64,000 nucleotides of DNA. Source: Bacteroidota bacterium (GTDB taxonomy: Bacteria > Bacteroidota > Bacteroidia > JAFLBG01). Of the stretch, positions 28,724-37,684 are shown piece after piece. The notes below the pieces were generated by a model. That model was not told the DNA's origin and did no database searches. It saw only the letters and a list, made by a program, of their open reading frames with translations. Position 1 is the first letter of the stretch; every line of letters starts with the position of its first letter. Made by a program: the position numbers and the translations under genes. The stretch is from positions 1 to 64,000 of the forward strand of contig JAFLBG010000017.1 in NCBI GenBank assembly GCA_017303975.1, in the 5' to 3' direction.

Positions 28724-29153
28724 AAATACACTTATTCTAATCACGCTTATTTTGCTGCTTTGTACAGGGCTACTCCATGCTCAACAAGGCAATGGCAAAG
28801 AAAGAATAGAATCATTAAAAGTAGCCTTCATTACTAAACGCATTGATTTAACTAGCAAAGAAGCACAGCAGTTTTGGCCTTTGTACAATGAGTACCAACA
28901 AAAACGAGAAGATTTGAAAATTGTACAACGCCAAAATAGAAAGAATTTAAAAGATAGCTACGAAGGCATGCCCGATAAAGAAATAGAAGCAATGATTGAT
29001 GATGATATACTTTTAAAACAAAAAGATTTGGACTTACAAAAAGAACTTCACAAAAAGCTTAAACTCATTTTATCTTCAAAAAAAATTGCGCTACTTTATA
29101 AAGCAGAGGATGATTTTAAAAGAGAATTATTAAAACAACTAAAAGAAAAATAA
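28713..29153 (+). CDS. Spy/CpxP-like periplasmic protein
   Basis: A 146-residue exported protein. A signal peptide (about residues 1-23, ending LLHAQQ) precedes an all-helical, highly charged chain. 'IDLTSKEAQQFWPLYNEYQQKREDL' resembles the LTxxQ-type helices of the Spy/CpxP/heavy-metal-sensor group, and Bacteroidota sensors of this kind share the 'FWPLYNEY' phrase. Such proteins are periplasmic chaperones or stress sensors. The ATG at 28713 overlaps the preceding gene by 11 bases. With the sigma and membrane genes it likely forms an envelope-stress operon; this is inferred from order. Confidence 0.75.
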   Translation: MNYKNTLILITLILLLCTGLLHAQQGNGKERIESLKVAFITKRIDLTSKEAQQFWPLYNEYQQKREDLKIVQRQNRKNLKDSYEGMPDKEIEAMIDDDILLKQKDLDLQKELHKKLKLILSSKKIALLYKAEDDFKRELLKQLKEK

Positions 29154-29154
29154 A

Positions 29155-30288
29155 ATGAGTAGAGCTTTTTTATTAATTCTTGTTGTTGTATTCACAGGTC
29201 GTTTATCTGCAAATGATTCAACAAATGCCAAGATACCTAAACATTATTTTAAAAATACTTTCTACTCTAATTATTACTCTACACCCAACAAACAGTCAAA
29301 CAACAAACAAATCGGAAGCTATGGTTTTTCAAGCGTAAGCAGCGGATTTATTATTCCTCTACTTACAAAAGATTATTTTGAGAAAGATTCCGTAACCATT
29401 AAAAACTTCCATTTATTGGCAGTTGGAAACTATTTTATCGGCACGCCATACATTTCTAACCTTCCTACCCATTATCAGTTTTCAAAAATCAGTATTGGCT
29501 TAAGGGCTATTTATAATACAGGCAAAAAGAATACATGGTTTTACAACTTTTCTCCATTTATGGTTTATAATAATATCGACAACAAAGGAGAACTTAGGTA
29601 TGCATCTGTTTTAATTTTCAACCGCACTGTAAATAAAAATTTTAGTTATCGTTTTGGAATTACCAAAACATTTTTATTCGGGAATCGATACAGGCTTCCA
29701 ATTATTGGGTTTAGATTTGGAGCATTGGATGGTATTCATTTGAATTTAACATTACCTAGAAATATTTCGTTGATAATTCCGGTAAATAACTATGTTTCGT
29801 TTAGCTTGTTTACCAAACCAACAGGCGGATTATATACAATTAGTAACATAGATACACTCTATAATGCAAATGAAAAAACGATTCAGTTTGCCCGTTACGA
29901 GCTAACCTCCGGCTTCAATTTCTTTTTTATTCCTACAACAAATTTATCTTTCTTTTTTGGAAGTGGCATTGCAAGAAACAGGCAAGTAGCTGTCTCTTCG
30001 TTTGGTTATAGTACAAATAAAAAGGGAATTGTTAAACCCTTTTTAAGATCTAAGATAGAACCTAGCTTATTTGTAAACGTAGGACTTACCTTACGCTTTG
30101 GGAAAACTAAAAAAGTATATAATAACTTCACAATGTATGATGCGTTAGACATAAACTCGCAAATTGACCCAACTGACAACAATGATGTAATTGGTTCTGA
30201 AATACCCCGAAAATTAAAAGAGAAAGAAATTAGAAAAATAAAATATAAGGACGTTGCAGACTTAATTGAAATGCAGGATATCTACTAA
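29155..30288 (+). CDS. DUF6268 family outer-membrane beta-barrel protein
   Basis: A 377-residue protein with a signal peptide (about 1-19, ending RLSA). Many alternating-hydrophobic strands follow, as in an outer-membrane barrel. 'NKNFSYRFGITKTFLFGNRYRLPIIGFRFG' and 'LPRNISLIIPVNNYVSFSLFTKPTGGLY' match the DUF6268 family. The start follows the preceding stop by one base, so it belongs to the sigma operon. The last 60 residues after the barrel are charged. The stop overlaps the convergent Maf gene by four bases. Function is unknown. Confidence 0.75.
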   Translation: MSRAFLLILVVVFTGRLSANDSTNAKIPKHYFKNTFYSNYYSTPNKQSNNKQIGSYGFSSVSSGFIIPLLTKDYFEKDSVTIKNFHLLAVGNYFIGTPYISNLPTHYQFSKISIGLRAIYNTGKKNTWFYNFSPFMVYNNIDNKGELRYASVLIFNRTVNKNFSYRFGITKTFLFGNRYRLPIIGFRFGALDGIHLNLTLPRNISLIIPVNNYVSFSLFTKPTGGLYTISNIDTLYNANEKTIQFARYELTSGFNFFFIPTTNLSFFFGSGIARNRQVAVSSFGYSTNKKGIVKPFLRSKIEPSLFVNVGLTLRFGKTKKVYNNFTMYDALDINSQIDPTDNNDVIGSEIPRKLKEKEIRKIKYKDVADLIEMQDIY

Positions 30289-30875
30289 AAACGAATTAAC
30301 TCTTCGTATAATTCTTTAACAGGCAATCCCATTACATTAAAGTAAGAACCATCTATACGTTCTACGCCAATTAACCCAATCCATTCTTGTGCACCGTAAC
30401 TACCCGCTTTATCATAAGGTTTGTAGGTTTCTACATAAAAAGTAATTTCTTGCTCAGTAAGTGTTTTAAAAAAAACTTTAGTGCAAGCGTAAAAACTTTT
30501 TTGCTTGTGCTTCGATTGAATAGTAACTCCGGTAAATACTTCATGCATTTTTCCGGATAATGTTTGAAGCATATACTTGGCTTCCTCAAATGACTCGGGC
30601 TTATTTAGCGCTTTACCATTAATCCACACTATAGTATCCGATGTAATTATCACTTCATCATTACCTAATTCATCCCTAAATGCATCTGCTTTCTTTTTGC
30701 TTAAATAAAGTGGAATTTCTTCTGCACATAAATTAACGGGGAATGATTCATCAACATCTTTGGTACGAATTTCAAAATCAACACCAAGCTCTTTTAGCAA
30801 ATATTGTCTGCGAGGCGATTTTGAAGCTAAAACATATTTATATCCTTTTTGCAAAAGAGGATTCGTTGCGTTCAT
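30285..30875 (-). CDS. maf: Maf family nucleotide pyrophosphatase
   Basis: A 196-residue Maf/YhdE-type nucleoside triphosphate pyrophosphatase. It hydrolyses non-canonical or excess NTPs to NMPs. The signature 'LASKSPRRQYLLKELGVDFE' is at the N terminus, with 'ITSDTIVW' (catalytic Asp) in the middle and 'YDKAGSYGAQEWIGLIGVERIDGSYFNVMGLPV' near the end. The length is usual. It is the last gene of the minus-strand operon starting with the thiolase, 8 bases after ubiA. Confidence 0.93.
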   Translation of the reverse strand: MNATNPLLQKGYKYVLASKSPRRQYLLKELGVDFEIRTKDVDESFPVNLCAEEIPLYLSKKKADAFRDELGNDEVIITSDTIVWINGKALNKPESFEEAKYMLQTLSGKMHEVFTGVTIQSKHKQKSFYACTKVFFKTLTEQEITFYVETYKPYDKAGSYGAQEWIGLIGVERIDGSYFNVMGLPVKELYEELIRF

Positions 30876-30883
30876 CGATTAAA

Positions 30884-31885
30884 TTATTTTACAAAACTTA
30901 TATAAATTACCGCTGAATACATAACCCCCAAAAACATAATTACTTTTGTAATTAAGGAAGGAAGCCAAAAGCTTTTATATTCAACACTTCTAAAAACACT
31001 TACAATCAATACAAAAAGAGGAACTTGAACTGCAAAAAGTAAATAATAAAAAGACAAAACAGCTCCGTCTGCATATTGCGATTTCATCAGGTATCCAATA
31101 CATCCAATAGTTACAACACATAAACTATAAAGTACCAACTTAGCTTTCTTTATTCCCCACTTTATAGGCAAAGTCTCACAACCATAAGCCTTATCTCCCT
31201 CTATATCTTGCACATCTTTTATCAGTTCTCGAATAAGTGTAGTTAAGAATGCAAAAAACGAAAAAGCGATAATGGCTTTATACATAAATGATATATCAAT
31301 ACCTGTCTGTATAAACAGATAGCCGTACTTTTTAAGTAGCAATGGAATTTCAAAAAGTCCTACCAAAATTGGAACAAGCGCAGTAAATAAGGCAACTAAA
31401 ACATTACCTATTAAAAATTGCTTTTTAAATGTTGTTGAATAAAACCATAATCCGCTGGCACACATAAAATAGATAAGTCCAACTATTTTCCACGTATTTG
31501 TTAAAAAGCCTAAATAGAGTGCAATTAAAAGGGCTGAAATGTTTAAAACCCAGTGCCACATAATAGCAGCTCTACGAGAAATTTTCACATCAATTAATAC
31601 ATCATCGGGTTTATTTATTCTATCGAGTTTTACGTCAAAATAATCGTTTATAATATAACCTGCAGCTGCAATCAACACAGTGGAAAATACAATTAAAAAA
31701 AAGTTAAACTCACTCAATTGCATAGAAATAAGAGTTTCGCGTACAATGTCGGGATACAATTGATGCAAAACGGAGTTTACGTAATGCAAAACAGGATAAA
31801 TAACACCCCATCTAATTGCGTATTGAGTAAACGCAATAATCAACAAATTTGGCCAACGTATAAGTTTAAGAAATGAAAATACCAT
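30884..31885 (-). CDS. UbiA-family prenyltransferase (geranylgeranylglycerol-phosphate geranylgeranyltransferase-like)
   Basis: A 333-residue polytopic membrane protein with about eight hydrophobic segments. Both Asp-rich prenyl-diphosphate/Mg motifs are present: NDYFDVKLDRINKPD (about 80-95) and 'KDVQDIEGDKAYGCETLP' (about 216-233). Bacteroidota members of this length are usually named geranylgeranylglycerol-phosphate geranylgeranyltransferase, but the aromatic or lipid acceptor is not evident from sequence. The ATG lies three bases after the KdsC-like stop, so it is part of the same operon. Confidence 0.85.
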   Translation of the reverse strand: MVFSFLKLIRWPNLLIIAFTQYAIRWGVIYPVLHYVNSVLHQLYPDIVRETLISMQLSEFNFFLIVFSTVLIAAAGYIINDYFDVKLDRINKPDDVLIDVKISRRAAIMWHWVLNISALLIALYLGFLTNTWKIVGLIYFMCASGLWFYSTTFKKQFLIGNVLVALFTALVPILVGLFEIPLLLKKYGYLFIQTGIDISFMYKAIIAFSFFAFLTTLIRELIKDVQDIEGDKAYGCETLPIKWGIKKAKLVLYSLCVVTIGCIGYLMKSQYADGAVLSFYYLLFAVQVPLFVLIVSVFRSVEYKSFWLPSLITKVIMFLGVMYSAVIYISFVK

Positions 31886-31888
31886 GCT

Positions 31889-32392
31889 TTAATTTACCCA
31901 TTTATTATGCAACCGCAAAACTTGCTCAATCACATCTCTTACACAACCTTCGCCTCCTTTGAATGGCGAGGTGTAATCACATATTGCCCTTACTTCATGC
32001 ACCGCATCAGCAGGGCAAGTTGAAGCCCCACATTTTTGCATACATTCCATGTCTGGCACATCATCTCCCATATACAACACCTCTTCAAAATCAATATGAT
32101 TAGAAAAAACAAAATCGGTTAGTGATTCCAGTTTATCAAATGATTTCAAATAAATATCGGTAATCCCAACCTCTTTCAAGTGTAGTTTGATATGCTCTGA
32201 AGATGCTCTTGTAATAAGCGTAATTTTATAACCCTTACTCACGGCTTGATGCATAGCATATCCATCTTTTGCATTCACAGTTCTTATGTGCTCCCCATCA
32301 GGCATAAGAGTAATAGTGCCATTTGTAAGCACCCCATCAAAATCAAATGCAAATGCCTTTATTTTATTGAGTTTTTCTTTAAAGTTTGCCAT
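31889..32392 (-). CDS. KdsC-like HAD phosphatase (KDO-8-phosphate phosphatase family)
   Basis: A 167-residue HAD superfamily IIIA enzyme. Motif I is 'AFDFDGVLTNG' with the nucleophile Asp near residue 16. Motif II is 'LITRASSE', and motif IV is 'VLYMGDDVPDMECMQKCG'. The lack of a cap domain and the size match KdsC, which removes phosphate from KDO-8-phosphate in lipopolysaccharide core synthesis. No other kds gene is nearby, so the substrate is inferred by family. It begins 7 bases after the crotonase gene. Confidence 0.85.
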   Translation of the reverse strand: MANFKEKLNKIKAFAFDFDGVLTNGTITLMPDGEHIRTVNAKDGYAMHQAVSKGYKITLITRASSEHIKLHLKEVGITDIYLKSFDKLESLTDFVFSNHIDFEEVLYMGDDVPDMECMQKCGASTCPADAVHEVRAICDYTSPFKGGEGCVRDVIEQVLRLHNKWVN

Positions 32393-32398
32393 ATCAAA

Positions 32399-33160
32399 CT
32401 ACCTAGCTCCTGTTTTAAATTTAGCTATTGCATTTCTAGTAAACTCCGACAAAACAAGAGTTCCACTCATTTGTGCACGTTCAAGTAATAATGAATCCCA
32501 GTTTTCTGTTCCCTCCCAAAAAACGCTCTTTAATTGGCTCATTGCTTCAGGACTTGAGTTAGAAAGCTTTTCAGCTAAACCAATCACTGCAGCATCCAAT
32601 TCTTCTAGTGTTTGAAATGTATTAATATACAATCCCTTTTCTTTAGCCCATTCAGCGGAAAACCATTCCGTTGCATTAATTGACATGGCTGTGAATGCAG
32701 ACTTACCAACTTTTCGCTCTACTGCCGGTCCAACAACAAATGGGCCAATACCTACAGCTAGTTCACTTAGTTTTACTGAAGCAGAATCATGTGCCAACGT
32801 ATAGTCCGCTGCACTAGCTATTCCCACTCCCCCACCTACAGCTTTTCCCTGAACACGAGCAATTACAAATTTTGGCGCTTTTCTAATAGAATTAATAACA
32901 GAAGCAAAGCCTGAAAAGAATTTTTTCCCCTGCTCCATGCTGCTTATTGAAACAAGCTCATCAAAAGAAGCTCCTGCACAAAACGCTTTGTCTCCTTCAC
33001 TTTTTAATACAATAACACGAACATTGCTGTCTTCTCCGGCTTTTGCAATATGTTGCGACAACTCTTGCAAGATAGCTCCCGGCAGCGAATTACTTTGAGG
33101 ATGAAAAAATGTAATTGTGGCTATTGAATTTCTAATCTGTGTCTTTACGAACGCTTCCAT
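32399..33160 (-). CDS. Enoyl-CoA hydratase/isomerase family protein with degenerate active site
   Basis: A 253-residue crotonase-fold protein. Oxyanion-hole segments are 'DKAFCAGASFDEL' (about 57-69) and 'QGKAVGGGVGIASAADY' (about 103-119). The usual 'PExxxGxxPGxGG' active-site stretch is changed to 'SELAVGIGPFVVGP', so the second catalytic Glu is not visible. It may be an isomerase, hydrolase or lyase variant rather than a standard hydratase. It sits between ridA and the KdsC-like gene, preceded by a short pentanucleotide repeat. The operon context with a PaaJ-like thiolase suggests acyl-CoA catabolism. Confidence 0.82.
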   Translation of the reverse strand: MEAFVKTQIRNSIATITFFHPQSNSLPGAILQELSQHIAKAGEDSNVRVIVLKSEGDKAFCAGASFDELVSISSMEQGKKFFSGFASVINSIRKAPKFVIARVQGKAVGGGVGIASAADYTLAHDSASVKLSELAVGIGPFVVGPAVERKVGKSAFTAMSINATEWFSAEWAKEKGLYINTFQTLEELDAAVIGLAEKLSNSSPEAMSQLKSVFWEGTENWDSLLLERAQMSGTLVLSEFTRNAIAKFKTGAR

Positions 33161-33172
33161 ACTTAATACAGT

Positions 33173-33196
33173 TTTAGTTTAGTTTAGTTTAGTTTA
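33173..33196. repeat. Pentanucleotide tandem repeat TTTAG x4.8
   Basis: Four exact TTTAG units and a final TTTA fill most of the 37-base gap between the RidA stop and the next gene's ATG. Read on the minus strand, it lies just upstream of the crotonase start. Confidence 0.8.
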
Positions 33197-33197
33197 T

Positions 33198-33581
33198 TTA
33201 AGAAATAATTGCCGTAGCTTCAATTTCTACTAGCAATTTTTTATCAATCAAGGCACTAACTTCAACCATAGAAGTTGAAGGTTTTATATCTTTAAAAAAC
33301 TCTAAATGAGCTTTTGCTACCTCTTGCCACGCTGTAATATCTTTTACAAAAATCCTTGTTCTAAGTATATTTTCCATTTTACCCTCAGCTTGCTCTATAG
33401 CAGATTTGATCTTTTTAAGAATAAATTTAGTTTGCGTATAATAATCGTTTTCGCCTACTACATTACCATCTTCATCTACTGCAGTGGTGCCTGACACCTC
33501 TATAAGATTGCCAACACGCACTGCCCTGCTATAGCCAACTATTTCTTCCCATTTTGCTCCAGATGAAATATTCTGTCTCAT
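33198..33581 (-). CDS. RidA family protein (enamine/imine deaminase-like)
   Basis: A 127-residue RidA/YjgF-fold protein. Typical segments are 'SRAVRVGNLIEVSGTTAVDEDGN', 'QTKFILKKIKSAIEQAEGKMENILRTRIFVKDI' with the catalytic Arg in RTRIFV, and 'PSTSMVEVSALIDKKLLVEIEATAI'. RidA proteins hydrolyse reactive enamines; others in catabolic operons act on pathway intermediates. The ATG at 33581 follows the thiolase stop by a single base. This fixes the start and indicates co-translation; an in-frame TTG 15 bases upstream is less likely. Confidence 0.9.
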   Translation of the reverse strand: MRQNISSGAKWEEIVGYSRAVRVGNLIEVSGTTAVDEDGNVVGENDYYTQTKFILKKIKSAIEQAEGKMENILRTRIFVKDITAWQEVAKAHLEFFKDIKPSTSMVEVSALIDKKLLVEIEATAIIS

Positions 33582-33582
33582 A

Positions 33583-34788
33583 CTATACTTTCTCAATTAC
33601 AACAGCATACCCCTGACCCACGCCAATACACATAGTTACAAGCGCATATTTTTTATTTTGCTCGTGTAATTCTATGGCGGCTGAATTTAAAATACGAGCT
33701 CCACTCATTCCAAGTGGATGCCCAATGGCAATAGCGCCTCCATTAGGATTAATACGCGCATCGTCATCTTTTAATCCCCAACAGCGAATACACGCCAACG
33801 ATTGGGCTGCAAATGCTTCATTTAACTCTATAATGTCAATATCCTTCCATGATAACCCCGCTTTTGCAATTGCCTTGTTTGCTGCCTCGACAGGACCTAT
33901 GCCCATTATACGGGGCTCTACACCTACTGCGGCAGATGAAATAATTTTTGCTTTAGGTATTAAATTATATTTTTTCACTCCTCTTTCCGATGCTAACAAA
34001 ACCGCAGCGGCTCCATCATTCAATCCGGATGCATTGCCCGCTGTAACACTTCCCTCTTTTCTAAACGAAGGTTTTAGCTTTGAAAGTCCCTCCATCGAGG
34101 TGTCTTGTTTAATAAACTCATCAAAAGCAAAAATTTTAGGCTCTCCTTTCTTTTGAGGAATAGAAACAGGAACAATTTCCTTGGCTAATCTACCCGATTT
34201 TACTGCCCTAGTAGCCTTTTGTTGACTAGCAAGTGCAAACTTATCTTGATCTTCTCTGGATATTTTGTGAATATCATTTAAATTCTCGGCCGTTTCTCCC
34301 ATGGCATCAACACCGTATTTTTCTTTCATTATAGGATTTACAAAACGCCATCCAAAGCTACTGTCAAACAACTGCGCATCTCTGCCAAAAGGAGTAGATG
34401 TTTTAGACATAACCCAAGGTCCTCTTGTCATATTTTCTACTCCACCGGCAATCATCAAATCTGCATCGCCAACTTGAATGGCTCTACTTGCGGCTACAAC
34501 AGCAGACAATCCTGACGCACATAATCTATTAACGGTCTCTCCCGGAATAGAAAATGGCAACCCTGCTAATAGAAGCGCCATTCGAGCCACGTTTCTATTA
34601 TCTTCTCCCGATTGATTTGCACATCCCATAATCACATCTCCTACATCTGCCCAATCAACCGATTTATTTCTGTTGGTAAGTTCTTTTAATACAAGTGCAG
34701 CCAAATCGTCCGTACGAATGGTAGAAAGCGTACCTGCAAAATTTCCAATCGGAGTTCTAATACCGTCAATGATATATGCTTGGTTCAT
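33583..34788 (-). CDS. Acetyl-CoA C-acyltransferase, PaaJ/PcaF-like 3-oxoadipyl-CoA thiolase
   Basis: A 401-residue thiolase. The active-site Cys is Cys90 in 'VNRLCASGLSAV'. The catalytic His357 lies in 'GGAIAIGHPLGMSGAR' and the second Cys387 in 'TMCIGVGQG'. The stretches 'GCANQSGEDNRNVARMALLLAGLP' and 'WGLKDDDARINPNGGAIAIG' are closer to beta-ketoadipyl-CoA thiolases (PcaF/PaaJ) than to acetoacetyl-CoA thiolases. It should cleave 3-oxoadipyl-CoA to succinyl-CoA and acetyl-CoA. ATG 34788 is chosen over an alternative start three codons upstream. It is the first gene of a six-gene minus-strand operon. Confidence 0.88.
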   Translation of the reverse strand: MNQAYIIDGIRTPIGNFAGTLSTIRTDDLAALVLKELTNRNKSVDWADVGDVIMGCANQSGEDNRNVARMALLLAGLPFSIPGETVNRLCASGLSAVVAASRAIQVGDADLMIAGGVENMTRGPWVMSKTSTPFGRDAQLFDSSFGWRFVNPIMKEKYGVDAMGETAENLNDIHKISREDQDKFALASQQKATRAVKSGRLAKEIVPVSIPQKKGEPKIFAFDEFIKQDTSMEGLSKLKPSFRKEGSVTAGNASGLNDGAAAVLLASERGVKKYNLIPKAKIISSAAVGVEPRIMGIGPVEAANKAIAKAGLSWKDIDIIELNEAFAAQSLACIRCWGLKDDDARINPNGGAIAIGHPLGMSGARILNSAAIELHEQNKKYALVTMCIGVGQGYAVVIEKV

Positions 34789-34904
34789 AATCAACAAATT
34801 ATAAATAACTAATAAATTAGAAATACTTGGATTAAAAGTAATACAAATGAATTACTTACTACATAAAAAAAGCAAAGCAAATTTGACTTTACCATCCATA
34901 TTTG

Positions 34905-34934
34905 TTGCATAATTCACTAAAAAATATACATTTG
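34905..34934 (+). promoter_or_regulatory. Promoter of the lipoprotein gene (TTG-N19-TACATTTG)
   Basis: TTG at 34905-34907 and TACATTTG at 34927-34934 are separated by 19 bases, an almost ideal Bacteroidota promoter. The ATG at 34962 is 27 bases downstream, which excludes starts further upstream. Confidence 0.75.
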
Positions 34935-34961
34935 TATGGTTATAAATCAAATTTTACAAAA

Positions 34962-35486
34962 ATGAAAAAAGCCTTATTCATTATATCAAGCGTACTGTTT
35001 TTGTATTCTTGCAAAAATGGGAATAAAAATGAAGAACAAACTACTACCGCAGATACTACTCAAACGCAACAATTAGACCCTCAAAAACAATTGGTTGGAG
35101 AGTGGCAAAATACCGTATTAAAAGTAACTGTGAATACTGCACGAAACACAGACTCAACGGGTATTGTAGATGTAAACGAGCAAAATTGGGCAGATGTATT
35201 AAAAACGAAACCTATTAAAATGTCCTTTACTGAAGATGGAACATTTAACACCGAATACAGAAATCTAAAAGATGAAATGATTAATGGAGGTTCTGGTAAC
35301 TGGTATATTGTAAATGATACATTAGTAATGAATCAAAAACAACCTGATATCGTTTCTACATTTTACAAAGTAGCTTTTTCAAATGAAGGAACAGTTGAAC
35401 TATCTGGTGTTGTTGATTGGGAAGGCGATGGAAAAGTGGATGATAACTACATGGGAGTTCTTAAAAACATTTCAACAGCTAAATAA
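34962..35486 (+). CDS. Lipoprotein of unknown function
   Basis: A 174-residue lipoprotein. The signal peptide ends in a lipobox (LYSC, Cys17), so the mature protein is anchored by lipid. A Thr/Gln-rich linker (about 18-42) precedes a beta-rich domain with 'LVGEWQNTVLKVTV' and 'MSFTEDGTFNTEYRN'. This pattern resembles lipocalin-like proteins of Bacteroidota, but I cannot assign a family firmly. It has its own promoter and terminator, so it is monocistronic. Confidence 0.8.
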   Translation: MKKALFIISSVLFLYSCKNGNKNEEQTTTADTTQTQQLDPQKQLVGEWQNTVLKVTVNTARNTDSTGIVDVNEQNWADVLKTKPIKMSFTEDGTFNTEYRNLKDEMINGGSGNWYIVNDTLVMNQKQPDIVSTFYKVAFSNEGTVELSGVVDWEGDGKVDDNYMGVLKNISTAK

Positions 35487-35507
35487 AAAAATATTCCTTA
35501 TTTTTAA

Positions 35508-35540
35508 AGGGCTCAGTCTATTGATTGGGCCCGATTTTTT
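35508..35540 (+). terminator. Terminator of the lipoprotein gene
   Basis: GGGCTCA (35509-35515) pairs with TGGGCCC (35526-35532) with one wobble, followed by GA and a run of seven T. It separates the lipoprotein from the E1 dehydrogenase gene. Confidence 0.8.
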
Positions 35541-35578
35541 TAACCCCGGTATAATTAATTTCTGTGAGTACAATAAGC

Positions 35579-37648
35579 ATGCTTAACAAAGAAAAAAAAG
35601 TAGTAACAAACGATATTTTAGTAAAAGCATTCGAGCTTATGTGCACAGCCAAAACCATGGCGGAGTTGTACGAACAAAATAAAGAAATTACTGCAAAGTA
35701 CGTTCACGCAACTTCTCGAGGACACGAAGCAATACAACTGGCACTTGGGATGCAATTAAAACCCCAAGATTATTTATCTGCCTATTACCGAGACGACAGC
35801 ATATTACTAGCTATTGGAATGCAACCATACGAATTAATGTTGCAACTATTAGCAAAACGAGACGACCCATTTTCTGGTGGACGAACATATTACAGTCACC
35901 CTAGTTTGAAAAGGGACAATATGCCCAAAATTCCCCATCAAAGCTCAGCTACAGGGATGCAAGCAATACCAACCACTGGCATTGCAATGGGAATTCAATA
36001 CCGTGAAAAATTAGGAATACCTGAATATACAGGACCAGACAAGGCTATTGCCGTTTGTTCACTCGGAGATGCCTCTATTACAGAGGGCGAGGTTGCGGAG
36101 GCATTTCAAATGGCTGTTCTTAGAAAATTACCAATCTTATACTTAGTACAAGACAACGAATGGGATATATCGGCTCATGCAAGAGAAATTCGTTCGATGG
36201 ATGCTACCGAATATGCCAAAGGATTTAAAGGACTAGAAGTAAAAACAATTGACGGTACAGATTTTATAAAATCGTTCGAAACGATTGCTGAAGCCATTTC
36301 TATTATTAGAAACGAACGCAGACCGGTTTTGGTGCACGCAAAAGTTCCATTATTAAATCATCATACATCCGGTGTGCGCAAAGAATGGTACCGAGACGAC
36401 CTAGTTGAAGCAGCTAAAAGAGACCCTTACCCAAAATTAAAAAATCAATTGCTCGTTGCTGGAATTGAAAACTTTCAGCTAAATAAAATAGAAACCGAAG
36501 TTTCAAAATACGTTCAAGCTGAATACGAAAAAGCATTAAACGCAGAAGATCCAAAGCCGGAAGACTTATTCACACACGATTTTGCACCAACTCCAATTAC
36601 AGAAGAAAAAGGAAATCGTATCCCTTCTAATAGAGAAAAAACAGTAATGGTAGATTGTGCTCTATTTGCTATTCAAGAGCTTATGCACAAACACAAAGAA
36701 TGTTTGTTGTATGGACAAGACGTAGGAGCTAGATTAGGTGGCGTTTTTAGAGAAGCAGCCACCTTGGCTCAAAAATTTGGAGACGATAGAGTATTTAACA
36801 CCCCAATTCAAGAAGCATTTATTGTTGGAAGTACTGTTGGAATGTCTGCAGTTGGACTAAAACCAATTGTGGAAGTTCAATTTGCAGATTACATATGGCC
36901 GGGACTTAACCAACTTTTTACAGAAGTTAGCAGATCATGTTATTTGTCAAATGGCAAATGGCCGGTAAGTATGATTTTAAGAGTACCCATAGGTGCTTAT
37001 GGTAGTGGCGGGCCTTATCACTCCTCCAGTGTAGAAAGCGTTGTGGCAAACATAAAAGGCATTAAAATTGCCTATCCTTCTACTGGTGCCGATTTGAAAG
37101 GGCTTTTGAAAGCTGCATATTATGACCCTAATCCGGTTGTGATATTTGAGCACAAGGGCTTGTATTGGTCTAAAATAAAAGGGACAGAAGATGCCAAAAC
37201 GATAGAACCGGATGAAGATTATATTGTTCCCTTTGGAAAGGCCAGAATAGTTCAATCTGTTGAGCCAACAAAAGATAATACCACCCTCACAATAATTACC
37301 TATGGAATGGGCGTTTATTGGGCGAAAACAGCCAGTGCCAATTTTACAAACAGAGTTGAAATTATTGACTTACGCACATTAAATCCACTAGATACAGATA
37401 CTGTATTTAACTCCGTAAAAAAACATGGAAGATGTATTGTTCTTTCAGAAGAAACTCTTAACAATAGTTTTGCCCAAGCATTAGCAGGAAATATTTCGGA
37501 AGTATGTTTTAGTTATTTAGATGCTCCTGTAACAACCATAGGTGCGGAAAACATGCCTGCAATACCACTAAACTCAACACTAGAAGCTACCATGCTTCCC
37601 AATGCCAATAAGCTAACTAGTGTTATAGAGAGTTTACTTCTGTACTAA
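35579..37648 (+). CDS. Fused alpha/beta E1 component of a branched-chain 2-oxoacid dehydrogenase
   Basis: A 689-residue protein joining both E1 subunits. The alpha half (about 1-330) has 'TSRGHEAIQLALGMQL' and the TPP/Mg motif 'GDASITEGEVAEAF' ending 'QDNEW'. The beta half (about 350-689) has 'LYGQDVGARLGGVFREAATLAQKFGDDRVFNTPIQEAFIVG', 'EVQFADYIWPGLNQL' and 'PIGAYGSGGPYHSSSVE'. It should decarboxylate a 2-oxoacid and pass the acyl group to E2 lipoate; branched-chain specificity is inferred by similarity. No E2 or E3 gene is adjacent. An in-frame GTG at 35564 could add five residues (MSTIS). Confidence 0.9.
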   Translation: MLNKEKKVVTNDILVKAFELMCTAKTMAELYEQNKEITAKYVHATSRGHEAIQLALGMQLKPQDYLSAYYRDDSILLAIGMQPYELMLQLLAKRDDPFSGGRTYYSHPSLKRDNMPKIPHQSSATGMQAIPTTGIAMGIQYREKLGIPEYTGPDKAIAVCSLGDASITEGEVAEAFQMAVLRKLPILYLVQDNEWDISAHAREIRSMDATEYAKGFKGLEVKTIDGTDFIKSFETIAEAISIIRNERRPVLVHAKVPLLNHHTSGVRKEWYRDDLVEAAKRDPYPKLKNQLLVAGIENFQLNKIETEVSKYVQAEYEKALNAEDPKPEDLFTHDFAPTPITEEKGNRIPSNREKTVMVDCALFAIQELMHKHKECLLYGQDVGARLGGVFREAATLAQKFGDDRVFNTPIQEAFIVGSTVGMSAVGLKPIVEVQFADYIWPGLNQLFTEVSRSCYLSNGKWPVSMILRVPIGAYGSGGPYHSSSVESVVANIKGIKIAYPSTGADLKGLLKAAYYDPNPVVIFEHKGLYWSKIKGTEDAKTIEPDEDYIVPFGKARIVQSVEPTKDNTTLTIITYGMGVYWAKTASANFTNRVEIIDLRTLNPLDTDTVFNSVKKHGRCIVLSEETLNNSFAQALAGNISEVCFSYLDAPVTTIGAENMPAIPLNSTLEATMLPNANKLTSVIESLLLY

Positions 37649-37684
37649 CTCAAATCCTTTGATGCAGAATTAGCAACTATCCAT

